This document shows positions 33,101 through 41,272 of a DNA stretch of 64,000 bases, one piece after another. A program made the translations under genes and the position numbers. The number at the start of each line of letters is the position of its first letter. The stretch's first letter is position 1. The notes beneath the pieces were generated by a model, which was not told the DNA's origin, searched no databases, and worked only from the letters and a program-made list of their open reading frames with translations. The DNA is from Nesterenkonia halophila (lineage in GTDB: Bacteria > Actinomycetota > Actinomycetes > Actinomycetales > Micrococcaceae), in assembly GCF_009467795.1 (NCBI RefSeq), contig NZ_WIAX01000007.1:1-64000 (forward strand), read 5' to 3'.

Positions 33101-34053
33101 TGACCCCGCAGACTACCGCCGATCGACTGAACACCAGTTCCATGGACTCCCCCGGCACCGGAGCGGTCGCGGCGACCGGCTCACCGACGTCCTCGGCGAC
33201 GTCGTCCGTCGAGGGTCGGCTGAGCTTCCCCCGCGCGCTGCGCGCCGAGCTGATGAAGATCCGCGTGCTGCGCTCCAGCTGGTGGCTCTCCGGCATCGCG
33301 CTGGTGCTCATGGTCGGCTTCACCGGACTGGCCCTGCTGTCCTACAACGCCATGCGCTCCGTGCAGCAGGGTTCGTCGGGCGCCCAGATGCCCGAGTCGA
33401 GCGACGCGGAGCTGATGCGCCAGCTGCTCACCTCCGGCACCGGCGGGCTGACCTTCGCCGGAATCCTGCTGGGCTGCGTGGGCATCATCGCGATCTCCTC
33501 GGAGTTCGGCACCGGATCGATCCGCTCCTCGATGAGCGCGGTCCCCGGCCGCGGGCTGTTCGCGGCCGCGAAGATGACCGCCGTGGCGATCACCGCCGCC
33601 GTCGTCGGCGCGGTGCTGGTCGTCGCCTCCACGGCGGTCATCCTGGCCTTCGCCGCCGGCGAAGGGCTGCTCGGCGCCGCCGACACCGGCGAGATCATGC
33701 AGTCGGTGCTGACGAACTGGCTGTCGATGATCGTCGTGACGCTGCTGGCCTGCGGGCTGGGACTGCTGCTGCGCAGCACGGCCGGGGCGATCGTCACGCT
33801 GACGATGTTCCTGTTCGTGGTGCAGATCGCGCTGGGCATCCTCTCCGGCATGACGCAGAACGCCGAGTTCGTCCAGTTCCTGAGCACCTGGGAGTTCGGC
33901 AACCTGCTCACCAGCCTCACCCAGCTGAGCGAGCCCACCGGTGAGGACTACGACCTCTCGGTGACCACCGGCACTGCGATCCTCGGGCTGCTGGCCTGGC
34001 TGGCCGCGGTGATCGTCCCGGCGGCGGTGCTGTTCCAGAAGAGGGACGTGTGA
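33100..34053 (+). CDS. ABC-2-type transporter permease
   Basis: 317 residues. A 45-residue cytoplasmic N-terminus is followed by SFPRALRAELMKIRVLRSSWW, a typical ABC-2 permease entry, and six hydrophobic segments. Conserved-type features include GTGSIRSSMSAVPGRGLFAAAK between helices 2 and 3. It forms the membrane part of the exporter with the upstream ATPase. The two-component genes follow 75 nt downstream and may control the exporter, an arrangement common in Actinobacteria. Confidence 0.9.
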   Translation: MTPQTTADRLNTSSMDSPGTGAVAATGSPTSSATSSVEGRLSFPRALRAELMKIRVLRSSWWLSGIALVLMVGFTGLALLSYNAMRSVQQGSSGAQMPESSDAELMRQLLTSGTGGLTFAGILLGCVGIIAISSEFGTGSIRSSMSAVPGRGLFAAAKMTAVAITAAVVGAVLVVASTAVILAFAAGEGLLGAADTGEIMQSVLTNWLSMIVVTLLACGLGLLLRSTAGAIVTLTMFLFVVQIALGILSGMTQNAEFVQFLSTWEFGNLLTSLTQLSEPTGEDYDLSVTTGTAILGLLAWLAAVIVPAAVLFQKRDV

Positions 34054-34115
34054 GCCGGCCCTGCTCGGCGGCGGCGGAGGGCGGCCGCCGGCTGATCCCC
34101 GCCGCCGACGCCCAG

Positions 34116-34121
34116 TAGGCT
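34116..34121 (+). promoter_or_regulatory. -10 element of the leaderless histidine-kinase gene
   Basis: TAGGCT, 7 nt before the ATG at 34129; no ribosome binding site is visible. Confidence 0.6.
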
Positions 34122-34128
34122 CTTGACC

Positions 34129-35640
34129 ATGGAGTCCGTGTCCACAGCCCGCGGCGGCGCAGCGCACGACGGCGTCGCCGCCGATCCGGCCGTCGGCCCG
34201 GCCGAGGTGAGGCAGCCGCCGGGCTGGGACCAGCTGGCCATGGTGCGCCAGCGCGGGGTGCGCGGCTGGTTCCGCCGCCACCCACGGGTGATGAACCTGA
34301 CCGTCAGCGGGATCTATCTGCTGGTCGCCGCCTGGACGCTGCCGGTGGCCTTCCTCGACATCGGGGCCGAGGCCTGGGGTGTGGCCGCCGCCTGCGGCGC
34401 CATCACGCTGCTGCTGCTCGCCCGGCACCGGTGGCCGCTGGTCATCACCATGCTGGTCACCGCCGCCGAAGCGTCGAGTCTCTGGCTCTACCCCTGGCAG
34501 GGCGCCCAGATGCTGGGAACCTGCTTCGCGCTCTACTGCGTCGGCCTGCATCGCGGACTGCGCACCGCGATGATCACCGCGGTGCTGGCGATCGGCCTGG
34601 GGTACACGCCGATGCTGCGCTTCGACGCCTGGCAGCAGGCGCATCCCGACGCCGACTTCTGGCACGAGTTCTTCCCGGTCTACTCGAGTCCGCAGGAGGC
34701 GGTGCTGCCGTCGGTGGCGATGATGCTGCTGGCGGGCATCCTCTCCGGCGGCATCGGCGCTTCGGTGCGCCGCGGCCGTGAGCATCAGCGGGAGATTCTG
34801 GAATGGGCTCGTCGCGCCGGCGACCTGGCCCAGCTGGGCGAGCGCAATCGGATCGCCCGGGAGATGCACGACGTCGTCGCCCACTCGCTGTCGGTGATGA
34901 TCTCGCTGGCCGACGGCGCCCGGGTGGTCTCCCGCCGTGACCCGGACCGGGCCGAGGAGGTCCTCGGCGAGCTCTCCTCGACCGGGCGTACGGCGCTGGC
35001 CGACATGCGCCGGGTCATCGGCGTGCTCCGGCAGGGCGAGGACGTGGAGAGCGCCCGCCGGCCGGCGCAGGAGTCGCTGGACGAGCTCTTCGAGGGCTTC
35101 CGTCGCGTGGGCCTGCCGCTGACGGTGACCATCTCCGGCCCGCCGCTGCCCGAGGACGCGGCCTTCGAGCTGACCGTCCACCGGATCATGCAGGAGGCGC
35201 TGACCAATGTGCTGCGCTACGGTCGACGGGTCACCGACGTGCAGGTCAGCATCGAGCACGATCCCGGCCACGACGCCGACGAGCGCGCCCGGCACGAGGA
35301 GCAGGGGCTCTCCGTCGAGGACCAGCGAGCTCTGGGACTCTGCCCCGAGGGGCAGGTGGTGCTCACCGTCGCCGACGACGGCCTGCCGCCCGACCAGGGG
35401 ACCCCGCGCGAGTCGGTCGGCTCGGGGCAGGGCATCCGCGGCATGGGGGAGCGGGCCGGCTTCTACCGGGGATCGGTCTATGCCGGGCCGCGGGCCGGCC
35501 GCGGCTGGGTGGTCCGGGCGGTGCTCGAGCCGCCCCGGCAGCCGGAGAGCGGCGCCCGGGGCGGGCCCGCGACGACGAACGAGGGGAATGATCAGGGGAC
35601 TGATGCGGGGAGCGACGAGGGGGGCCACGATGGACGATGA
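34129..35640 (+). CDS. Two-component sensor histidine kinase (HisKA_3)
   Basis: 503 residues. About four membrane segments between residues 60 and 215 form the sensor. The HisKA_3 dimerisation helix has the phosphoacceptor in RIAREMHDVVAHSLSV (H247). The ATPase domain follows with EALTNVLRYG, VADDG and GQGIRGMGERAGFYRG. A Gly/Asp-rich tail ends the protein. It overlaps the response-regulator gene by 11 nt. Lack of a large extracellular domain suggests intramembrane sensing, as in kinases tied to neighbouring ABC exporters. Confidence 0.92.
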   Translation: MESVSTARGGAAHDGVAADPAVGPAEVRQPPGWDQLAMVRQRGVRGWFRRHPRVMNLTVSGIYLLVAAWTLPVAFLDIGAEAWGVAAACGAITLLLLARHRWPLVITMLVTAAEASSLWLYPWQGAQMLGTCFALYCVGLHRGLRTAMITAVLAIGLGYTPMLRFDAWQQAHPDADFWHEFFPVYSSPQEAVLPSVAMMLLAGILSGGIGASVRRGREHQREILEWARRAGDLAQLGERNRIAREMHDVVAHSLSVMISLADGARVVSRRDPDRAEEVLGELSSTGRTALADMRRVIGVLRQGEDVESARRPAQESLDELFEGFRRVGLPLTVTISGPPLPEDAAFELTVHRIMQEALTNVLRYGRRVTDVQVSIEHDPGHDADERARHEEQGLSVEDQRALGLCPEGQVVLTVADDGLPPDQGTPRESVGSGQGIRGMGERAGFYRGSVYAGPRAGRGWVVRAVLEPPRQPESGARGGPATTNEGNDQGTDAGSDEGGHDGR

Positions 35641-36493
35641 GACCCAGGGCGAGGCGTCCGGCGCCGAGAGTCAGGGTGCCGGGAGTCCGGGCGCCGCGGA
35701 GCGGCTCGAGGGGCCGGTGCGCGTGATGCTGGTCGACGACCAGCACCTGCTGCGCATGGGGTTCCGGCTGATCCTCGAGGGCGAGGACGACGTCGACGTG
35801 GTCGGCGAGTCCGCCGACGGCGTCGAGGCGTTGGAGACGCTGCGCGGCCAGCGGCCGGAGACCCGGCCGCATGTGGTGCTGATGGACGTGCGGATGCCGC
35901 GCATGGACGGCATCGAGGCGACCCGGCGGATCGTCGAGGAGTTGCCCGAGGTGCGGGTGATCATCCTGACCACCTTCGACGTCGACGAGTACGCCTTCTC
36001 CGGGCTGCAGGCCGGGGCCAGCGCCTTCCTGCTCAAGGACGTCGCCCCGGAGGATCTGGTCAGCGCGGTGCGTGTGGTCTCGGAGGGCGACGCCGTCGTC
36101 GCCCCGCGGATCACCCAGCGGCTGCTGGAGACCTATGTGCGCTCGCCGGAGGAGCGCGGCGAGGCGCCGGCGGCGCTCCGGTCGGCGGCGCCGTCGTCGG
36201 CCCCCGTCGCAGAGCCCCCGGACGCGGCGGACGACGCCGAGCGGAGCCGGCCCGACGGCGCGCGGATCGCCGCGGCCCTGGACGACGGCGTGGTGCGCGA
36301 GCCGCTGACCCAGCGCGAGGCCGAAGTGCTCTTCGCCGTCGCCGAGGGGCTGTCCAATGCGGAGATCGCCGCCCGGCTCTTCCTCTCCGAGGCCACGGTG
36401 AAGACCCATGTGCGGCGCATCCTCACCAAGCTGCAGCTGCGCGACCGCGTGCAGGCGGTGGTCTACGCATACCAGACGGGGCTGGTGCGGTGA
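35630..36493 (+). CDS. NarL/LuxR-family response regulator
   Basis: 287 residues. I chose ATG 35630 (GAGGGGGG upstream); further in-frame ATGs lie upstream within the kinase gene. The receiver has MLVDDQHLLRMGFRLIL and the phosphoacceptor D86 in VVLMDVRMPRMDG, then FLLKDVAPEDL. An unusual Ala/Pro/Asp-rich insertion of about 45 residues (about 180-225) separates it from the LuxR helix-turn-helix LTQREAEVLFAVAEGLSNAEI. It is phosphorylated by the overlapping kinase and may regulate the upstream ABC genes. Confidence 0.92.
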   Translation: MDDETQGEASGAESQGAGSPGAAERLEGPVRVMLVDDQHLLRMGFRLILEGEDDVDVVGESADGVEALETLRGQRPETRPHVVLMDVRMPRMDGIEATRRIVEELPEVRVIILTTFDVDEYAFSGLQAGASAFLLKDVAPEDLVSAVRVVSEGDAVVAPRITQRLLETYVRSPEERGEAPAALRSAAPSSAPVAEPPDAADDAERSRPDGARIAAALDDGVVREPLTQREAEVLFAVAEGLSNAEIAARLFLSEATVKTHVRRILTKLQLRDRVQAVVYAYQTGLVR

Positions 36494-36521
36494 GCGCGGA
36501 GGCCGCCCGGGGCGGGGCGGC

Positions 36522-36607
36522 GCATCGAGCGGCCACTCGTGACGAGGAATGACCCGCGTCCAGGGCCGCGCCGCCCGGAACTCTCGTCATCGGCGGCCAC
36601 TCGATGC
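36522..36607. repeat. 86-bp inverted-repeat element downstream of the response regulator
   Basis: Arms GCATCGAGCGGCC (36522-36534) and GGCCACTCGATGC (36595-36607) pair with one mismatch, and TGACGAG (36540-36546) pairs with CTCGTCA (36583-36589). It has the same length and first 12 bases as the element at 30629. It may be a terminator or a small repetitive element. Confidence 0.55.
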
Positions 36608-36641
36608 CGGAGTACGGCTGAGCACCTCGACCGCCCCGGCA

Positions 36642-36647
36642 TAGGAT
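36642..36647 (+). promoter_or_regulatory. -10 element of the leaderless M18 peptidase gene
   Basis: TAGGAT, 6 nt before the ATG at 36654; there is no ribosome binding site. Confidence 0.65.
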
Positions 36648-36653
36648 GAGCCC

Positions 36654-38021
36654 ATGTCTGAGAACAGCTCCGCGACACCGTCCGTGCCCGGCCCCGGTCC
36701 GCGCGACGTCGACGCCCTGGTCGAAGACCTCGGCGCCTTCGTGACCGCGGCGCCGTCGTCGTACCACGCCGCCGCCGAGGCCGCGCGCCGACTGACCGCC
36801 GCCGGCTTCACCCGGCTCGACGAGCAGCAGGACTGGCCGACGGCGCCGGGGCGCTACCTGGCGGTCCGCGACGGTGCGGTCCTCGCCTGGATCGTGCCGG
36901 AGGCGGCGACGCCGACCACTCCGCTGCGCATCCTCGGCGCGCACACCGATTCGCCCGGCTTCAAGCTCAAGCCCAAGTCCACAGTGGTCTCGCACGGCTG
37001 GGTGCAGGCCGGCACCGAGGTCTACGGCGGGCCGCTGCTGAACTCCTGGCTGGACCGCGAGCTGGTGCTGGCCGGGCGGCTGGTCACCCGCGACGGCGCG
37101 ACCCGCCTGGCCGCCACCGGCCCGGTCGTGCGCATCCCGCAGCTGGCCATCCACCTGGATCGGCAGGTCAACGACGGGCTGACGCTGGACAAGCAGGCCC
37201 ACACCGGTCCGGTGCTCTCCGTGGCCGCCGACGCCGAGGCCGCCGCCTCCGCCGACGTGCTGGGCGTGGTGGCGGAGTCCGCCGGCGTCGACCCGGCCCA
37301 GGTGGACGGCTACGACGTCGTCGTCGCCGACGCCCAGGCCCCGGCCCGCTTCGGCGCCGGCCGCGGCGGCCGCGGGGAGTTCCTCGCCTCGGGCCGGCTG
37401 GACAACCTCTCCTCCGTGCACGCCGGCGTCGTCGCGCTCGAGCAGGCGGCGGCGCAGCTCGAGCGCGGCGAGCAGGGTGCGGCGATCCCGATGCTGGCGG
37501 CCTTCGACCACGAGGAGCTGGGCTCGGCCTCGCGCTCGGGCGCGGCGGGGCCGTTCCTGGAGGAGGTCCTCGCCCGCATCCAGGAGGGTCTCGGGGCGAC
37601 GGCCGGCCAGCGGGCGCAGGCGCTCGCGGCCTCCTGGCACCTCTCCTCCGACGCCGGCCACGCGGTGCACCCGAACTACCCGGGCCACCACGACCCGGCG
37701 AACCGGCCGCTGCCCAACGGCGGGCCGCTGCTGAAGATCAACGCGAACCAGCGCTACACCACCGACGCCCCCGGCGCGGCGATGTGGGCGCAGGTCTGCC
37801 GCGCCGCCGGCGTGCCGAGTCAGGAGTTCGTCTCGCACAACGCGATCCCCTGCGGCTCGACGATCGGGCCGATCACCGCCACGCGGCTGGGCATCCGCAC
37901 CGTCGACGTCGGGATGCCGCTGCTGAGCATGCATTCGGCCCGCGAGATGTGCGGCGTCGACGACGTCGCCCACCTGCGGGATGCGGTCGCGGCGTTCTTC
38001 ACCGCCGAGCTGAGCGCCTGA
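36654..38021 (+). CDS. M18-family aminopeptidase (aspartyl aminopeptidase-like)
   Basis: 455 residues. The metal- and substrate-binding motifs of family M18 are present: ILGAHTDSPGFKLKPKS, ASGRLDNLSSV, AAFDHEELGSASRSG, SSDAGHAVHPNY and the final MPLLSMHSAREMCG. It is a cytoplasmic zinc aminopeptidase that removes N-terminal, typically acidic, residues. It is transcribed alone, with two hairpins after the stop. The start is chosen from the leaderless promoter signature. Confidence 0.93.
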   Translation: MSENSSATPSVPGPGPRDVDALVEDLGAFVTAAPSSYHAAAEAARRLTAAGFTRLDEQQDWPTAPGRYLAVRDGAVLAWIVPEAATPTTPLRILGAHTDSPGFKLKPKSTVVSHGWVQAGTEVYGGPLLNSWLDRELVLAGRLVTRDGATRLAATGPVVRIPQLAIHLDRQVNDGLTLDKQAHTGPVLSVAADAEAAASADVLGVVAESAGVDPAQVDGYDVVVADAQAPARFGAGRGGRGEFLASGRLDNLSSVHAGVVALEQAAAQLERGEQGAAIPMLAAFDHEELGSASRSGAAGPFLEEVLARIQEGLGATAGQRAQALAASWHLSSDAGHAVHPNYPGHHDPANRPLPNGGPLLKINANQRYTTDAPGAAMWAQVCRAAGVPSQEFVSHNAIPCGSTIGPITATRLGIRTVDVGMPLLSMHSAREMCGVDDVAHLRDAVAAFFTAELSA

Positions 38022-38040
38022 GGCGCGGTCCGGGCCGGTT

Positions 38041-38108
38041 CGGGAGTCCCTGCTCCCGGGATCCCCGAGTCTTCGCAGGAGCACCGTGATGGAGCACGGT
38101 GATCCTGC
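38041..38108 (+). terminator. Tandem hairpins after the M18 gene
   Basis: First hairpin CGGGAG (38041-38046) / CTCCCG (38053-38058). Second hairpin, 13-bp arms with one mismatch, 38075-38087 / 38096-38108. Neither has a T-run. They probably separate the M18 gene from the rpsF operon. Confidence 0.5.
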
Positions 38109-38244
38109 GGGAGCACGGGGATCGACGGCGCGACGGCGGGTCTGACTTCGAGTCCCGAGGCGCGCGCCGGACAGGGCGGACGCCCCGGAGTCCGCCCGCC
38201 CCGCCGCGCTCCTGCACAGGGGTTCCGCCGGCGACGGCGCCCGG

Positions 38245-38274
38245 TTAGTGTCGAAGGCGCAGACCCGGTAGCAT
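38245..38274 (+). promoter_or_regulatory. Promoter of the rpsF-ssb-rpsR-rplI operon and its leader
   Basis: TTAGTG (38245-38250), an 18-nt spacer and TAGCAT (38269-38274). The RNA would have a leader of about 150 nt before rpsF. Leaders in this position often bind the S6:S18 complex, but I cannot confirm that fold by eye. Confidence 0.55.
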
Positions 38275-38429
38275 GGTGCAGGTTGTCTGCCGACCGATGC
38301 CGCCTGCCCTCCGGCATGAGCGGCGACGGCGCGGAACCCTCCGCGCCGCGGCGGCGACAGCACACGCAGAGAGAACCTCCTGTTACGGAAGGCCCGTGAC
38401 CGCAAGACCGAAGGAGGTGGGTTCACACA

Positions 38430-38729
38430 ATGCGTCACTATGAACTGATGGTGCTCGTCGACCCCGAGGTGGACGAGCGCACCGTGGAGCCGACCCTGGC
38501 CAAGTACATGGAGATCGTCAAGCGCGACGGCGGCTCCGTGGAGGGGATCGACGTCTGGGGACGTCGTCGCCTGGCCTACGAGATCAAGAAGAACAACGAG
38601 GCCGTCTACGCCGTCGTCGACTTCCACGCGACCCCGGACTCGGCTGCCGAGCTCGACCGTCTGCTGCGCCTGAACGAGACGATCATGCGCACCAAGATCA
38701 TCCGTCCCGAGGACCAGCGCGTCGCCTGA
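38430..38729 (+). CDS. rpsF: 30S ribosomal protein S6
   Basis: 99 residues. It begins [19 protein letters not shown] and has [18 protein letters not shown] and [14 protein letters not shown], the S6 pattern over its full length. It binds S18 in the platform of the small subunit. The ATG follows GAAGGAGGTGGG, a very strong ribosome binding site. First gene of rpsF-ssb-rpsR-rplI. Confidence 0.97.
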   Translation: MRHYELMVLVDPEVDERTVEPTLAKYMEIVKRDGGSVEGIDVWGRRRLAYEIKKNNEAVYAVVDFHATPDSAAELDRLLRLNETIMRTKIIRPEDQRVA

Positions 38730-38798
38730 TCCTCTGCACGGACCGGCTCCTCCGCGAGCCGATCCACCTGTCAGGCACCCCCTTCTTAGGAGCTGAAC

Positions 38799-39359
38799 AT
38801 GGCCGGCGAGACCATCATCACCGTTGTCGGTAACCTGACGGCGGACCCGGAGCTGCGCTTCACCCCCTCGGGTGCGGCCGTCTCGAACTTCACCATCGCT
38901 TCCACGCCGCGGTTCTTCGACCGCCAGGCCAACGAGTGGAAGGACGGCGAGACGCTGTTCATGCGCTGCTCCCTGTGGCGGGAGGCGGCGGAGAACGCCG
39001 CCGAGTCGCTCACCAAGGGCACCCGCGTGGTCGCCCAGGGTCGCCTCAAGGCCCGGTCGTTCGACACCAAGGAGGGCGAGCGTCGCACCGCCTGGGAGCT
39101 CGACGTCGACGAGATCGGCCCCTCGCTGCGCTTCGCCACGGCGAGCGTCACGCGCCAGGGCCGCGGCGGCGGAGGCTTCAACGGCGGAGGACAGTCCGGC
39201 GGAGGCTTCGGCGGCGGCGCACCGGCCGGCGGCGGCTTCGGCGGCGCCCCGCAGCAGTCCTCCGGCGGCTTCGGCGGCGGCGCCTCCGACCCGTGGGGCG
39301 GCCAGCCCTCCGGCGGCGGAGGCTGGGACACGCCTGACAGCAACGAGCCCCCCTTCTGA
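38799..39359 (+). CDS. ssb: Single-stranded DNA-binding protein
   Basis: 186 residues. The OB fold (1-110) starts [19 protein letters not shown] and includes [19 protein letters not shown] and [16 protein letters not shown] Gly/Ser-rich flexible tail follows and ends in the acidic tip DSNEPPF, which recruits partner proteins. It protects single strands during replication, repair and recombination. It is co-transcribed with rpsF and rpsR, the usual arrangement. Confidence 0.97.
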   Translation: MAGETIITVVGNLTADPELRFTPSGAAVSNFTIASTPRFFDRQANEWKDGETLFMRCSLWREAAENAAESLTKGTRVVAQGRLKARSFDTKEGERRTAWELDVDEIGPSLRFATASVTRQGRGGGGFNGGGQSGGGFGGGAPAGGGFGGAPQQSSGGFGGGASDPWGGQPSGGGGWDTPDSNEPPF

Positions 39360-39459
39360 TCCGGCGCTGACCGGAGCGGAGGGCCCACGGCTCATCCACA
39401 CCACATCCACCATCCCGCAGGATCACCTGCGGGCTCCGATCCAGTGAAGGAGCACCACG

Positions 39460-39699
39460 ATGGCAAAGGCTGACGTCAAGAAGCCGAAGCCCAAGGCGAA
39501 CCCGCTGAAGGCTGCAGACATCACGGTCATCGACTACAAGGACACCGCCCTGCTGCGGAAGTTCATTTCCGACCGAGGCAAGATCCGTGCGCGCCGCGTC
39601 ACCGGCGTGACCGTCCAGGAGCAGCGCAAGATCGCCCAGGCGATCAAGAACGCTCGTGAGATGGCCCTGCTGCCGTACTCCGGCGCAGGCCGCGGCTGA
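39460..39699 (+). CDS. rpsR: 30S ribosomal protein S18
   Basis: 79 residues, basic. It has [39 protein letters not shown] and REMALLPYS, all typical of S18. It lacks the zinc-binding cysteines of the C+ type, so it is the zinc-independent form; actinobacteria often keep a second, zinc-responsive S18 elsewhere. GAAGGAG precedes the ATG by 8 nt. Confidence 0.96.
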   Translation: MAKADVKKPKPKANPLKAADITVIDYKDTALLRKFISDRGKIRARRVTGVTVQEQRKIAQAIKNAREMALLPYSGAGRG

Positions 39700-39734
39700 T
39701 CCTCAGACTGTCTGGGAAGGAAAGGAACACAGAT

Positions 39735-40187
39735 ATGGCAAAGCTCATCCTGACTCAGGAAGTCACCGGTCTGGGTGCCGCGGGCGACGTCGTCGACGTC
39801 AAGGACGGCTACGCGCGCAACTACCTGCTGCCGCAGGGCTACGCGATGGCGTGGTCCAAGGGCGGCGAGAAGGACGTCGAGCGGCTCCGTGCGGCTCGTC
39901 GCGCCCGGGAGATCGAGACCGTGGAGGAGGCCCGCGCCGCGGCTGAGAAGCTGCAGTCGGCCCAGGTCACCATCTCGGTGAAGGTCGGCGAGAACGGCCG
40001 CCTGTTCGGCACCGTCGGCCCGGCCCACGTGGCCCAGGCCGTCGAGTCCGCCGGCCTCGGCTCGATCGACAAGCGCACTGTCGAGATCCCGCAGCGGATC
40101 AAGGCCCTCGGCGAGTACACCGCCACGGTCAAGCTGCACGCGGACGTCACCGCCTCGCTCGACCTGCAGGTCGTCGCGGAGAAGTGA
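39735..40187 (+). CDS. rplI: 50S ribosomal protein L9
   Basis: 150 residues. It begins [20 protein letters not shown] and has [17 protein letters not shown], the L9 signature; the long helix and the C-terminal domain ([21 protein letters not shown]) follow. GGAAAGGAA precedes the ATG. It is the last gene of the operon; a perfect 18-bp hairpin follows. In most relatives dnaB comes next, but here it lies 3.5 kb away. Confidence 0.97.
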   Translation: MAKLILTQEVTGLGAAGDVVDVKDGYARNYLLPQGYAMAWSKGGEKDVERLRAARRAREIETVEEARAAAEKLQSAQVTISVKVGENGRLFGTVGPAHVAQAVESAGLGSIDKRTVEIPQRIKALGEYTATVKLHADVTASLDLQVVAEK

Positions 40188-40235
40188 TGCGACGGGCCCG
40201 CCGGCGACTCCGGTGAGGGCCCGGCCGCCCATACG

Positions 40236-40275
40236 CCTCGGGCCCCGGAAGGATCCGTCCTTCCGGGGCCCGAGG
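40236..40275 (+). terminator. Terminator of the rpsF-rplI operon
   Basis: A perfect 18-bp stem pairs 40236-40253 with 40258-40275 around a TCCG loop; the left arm starts CCTCGGGCCCCGG. It lies 48 nt after the rplI stop. Confidence 0.8.
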
Positions 40276-40822
40276 TGTGTCCGGACGGGGTGCGCCCGGG
40301 CGGCATGACGTGCGGGATCGGATCGCCGGGCGTCCGGCAGAATCACGACGTCGCCCGTCGAGCCGGCGCCGGTCGGCCGGGGCCGCGCGGCCGTCCGCGG
40401 GCGGACGGCGCCGTGATTCCCTTCCCATCGCCGGACGCTCGGCGATCCGATGCTGTGTTCCGCCCGATCCTCGCGCGCCGCGCTGACCATCCGGCCGGCA
40501 TCGAGCCGGTCCGGCGGATCGTCATGCTGCGGCCCGCGGCGTGCGCGGGGCCTCGTCGGCCTCGCCGCCGTCACTCGCACGACGGCGTGACTGCCGCCGT
40601 CGACTGCCGGCCGGTCGGGCTGGCCTGCGACCGGGCTCGGAGGACCGACGGTCACCGGTCGGGCGACCGCCGCACTCCCGAGACCGAGCCGGTCAGTGCA
40701 GCCGGTCGGCAGGTGGGCGGATGCACGCCGAAGGAGTCAGCCAATACCCGCCCTGCGAGTGGGGGATGTCAGACACCATATGGCGCGTCCGTGAGACTGG
40801 CAACAGGTCGCCGGGGCAAGCT

Positions 40823-41054
40823 TGTGGAGAACGTGTGAAGTGTGCGGCGTGTCCTGTGCACAACCCTGGGGACCCGCTGTGGATATTCATCCCCGCCATC
40901 CCCAGTAGTGCTTCTGACCTGGGGCGACGTGGCGTCACACCTGTGAATTCAGGATTTCTTCCCGTGGATGGAGTCGTGGAGGACAGTCCTTGCCGCGCCG
41001 TCCGCAGAGGGTGTATAAGCCTCTGGGGCGCCCATTATCCACAGGATCTCCACA
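40823..41054. other. Second DnaA-box cluster
   Basis: TGTGGAGAA (40823-40831), TGTGCACAA (40855-40863), TGTGGATAT (40878-40886), the perfect TTATCCACA (41035-41043) and ATCTCCACA (41046-41054). The first three are in one orientation and the last two in the other. The density is well above what is seen elsewhere in the window except at 6327-6387. The function may be origin-like, DnaA titration, or control of the nearby replication genes. Confidence 0.55.
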
Positions 41055-41175
41055 CTCTGGGCAGAGGTGTCGCGCCGGAGAGTGCGCTCCAGGTCAGCCA
41101 CCGAGAGGTGGGCCCCGCTGACGCCGTCAGGGTGGAATAGCCGACGGGGGCGAGGTGTTGAGAAGGACTGGATGA

Positions 41176-41187
41176 TTCAAATCTGAA
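41176..41187. promoter_or_regulatory. AT-rich palindrome upstream of the luciferase-like gene
   Basis: TTCA-AATC-TGAA lies within the most AT-rich patch of this region, with TTGAGA at 41158-41163 nearby. It could be an operator over the promoter of the downstream gene. Confidence 0.35.
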
Positions 41188-41272
41188 ATATTCGACGGCG
41201 GCCCCGCCGTCGACACTCAGCCTCCGAGGCAGCCGGCGGACCCGGCTCCTCCCCATCACGTCAGGAGCGGAC

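Larger units (their letters stand above)
40276..41272. other. Gene-free region downstream of rplI with a DnaA-box group
   Basis: About 1 kb without a convincing gene: the open frames are Arg/Pro/Ser-rich, lack ribosome binding sites and resemble nothing. The first half (to 40,800) shows no structure I can name. From 40,823 to 41,054 there is a group of DnaA-box-like nonamers. Just before the next gene there is an AT-rich palindrome (41176-41187) and a GC hairpin, CGACGGC/GCCGTCG, starting at 41193. Confidence 0.6.

Noticed and set aside
38275-38429. S6:S18-binding leader of rpsF
   Set aside because: Position and length fit, but I could not recognise the conserved bulged stem by eye, so I list only the promoter.
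40541-41140. 199-codon plus-strand open frame downstream of rplI
   Set aside because: No ribosome binding site, composition unlike real proteins of this genome, and it runs through the DnaA-box cluster.
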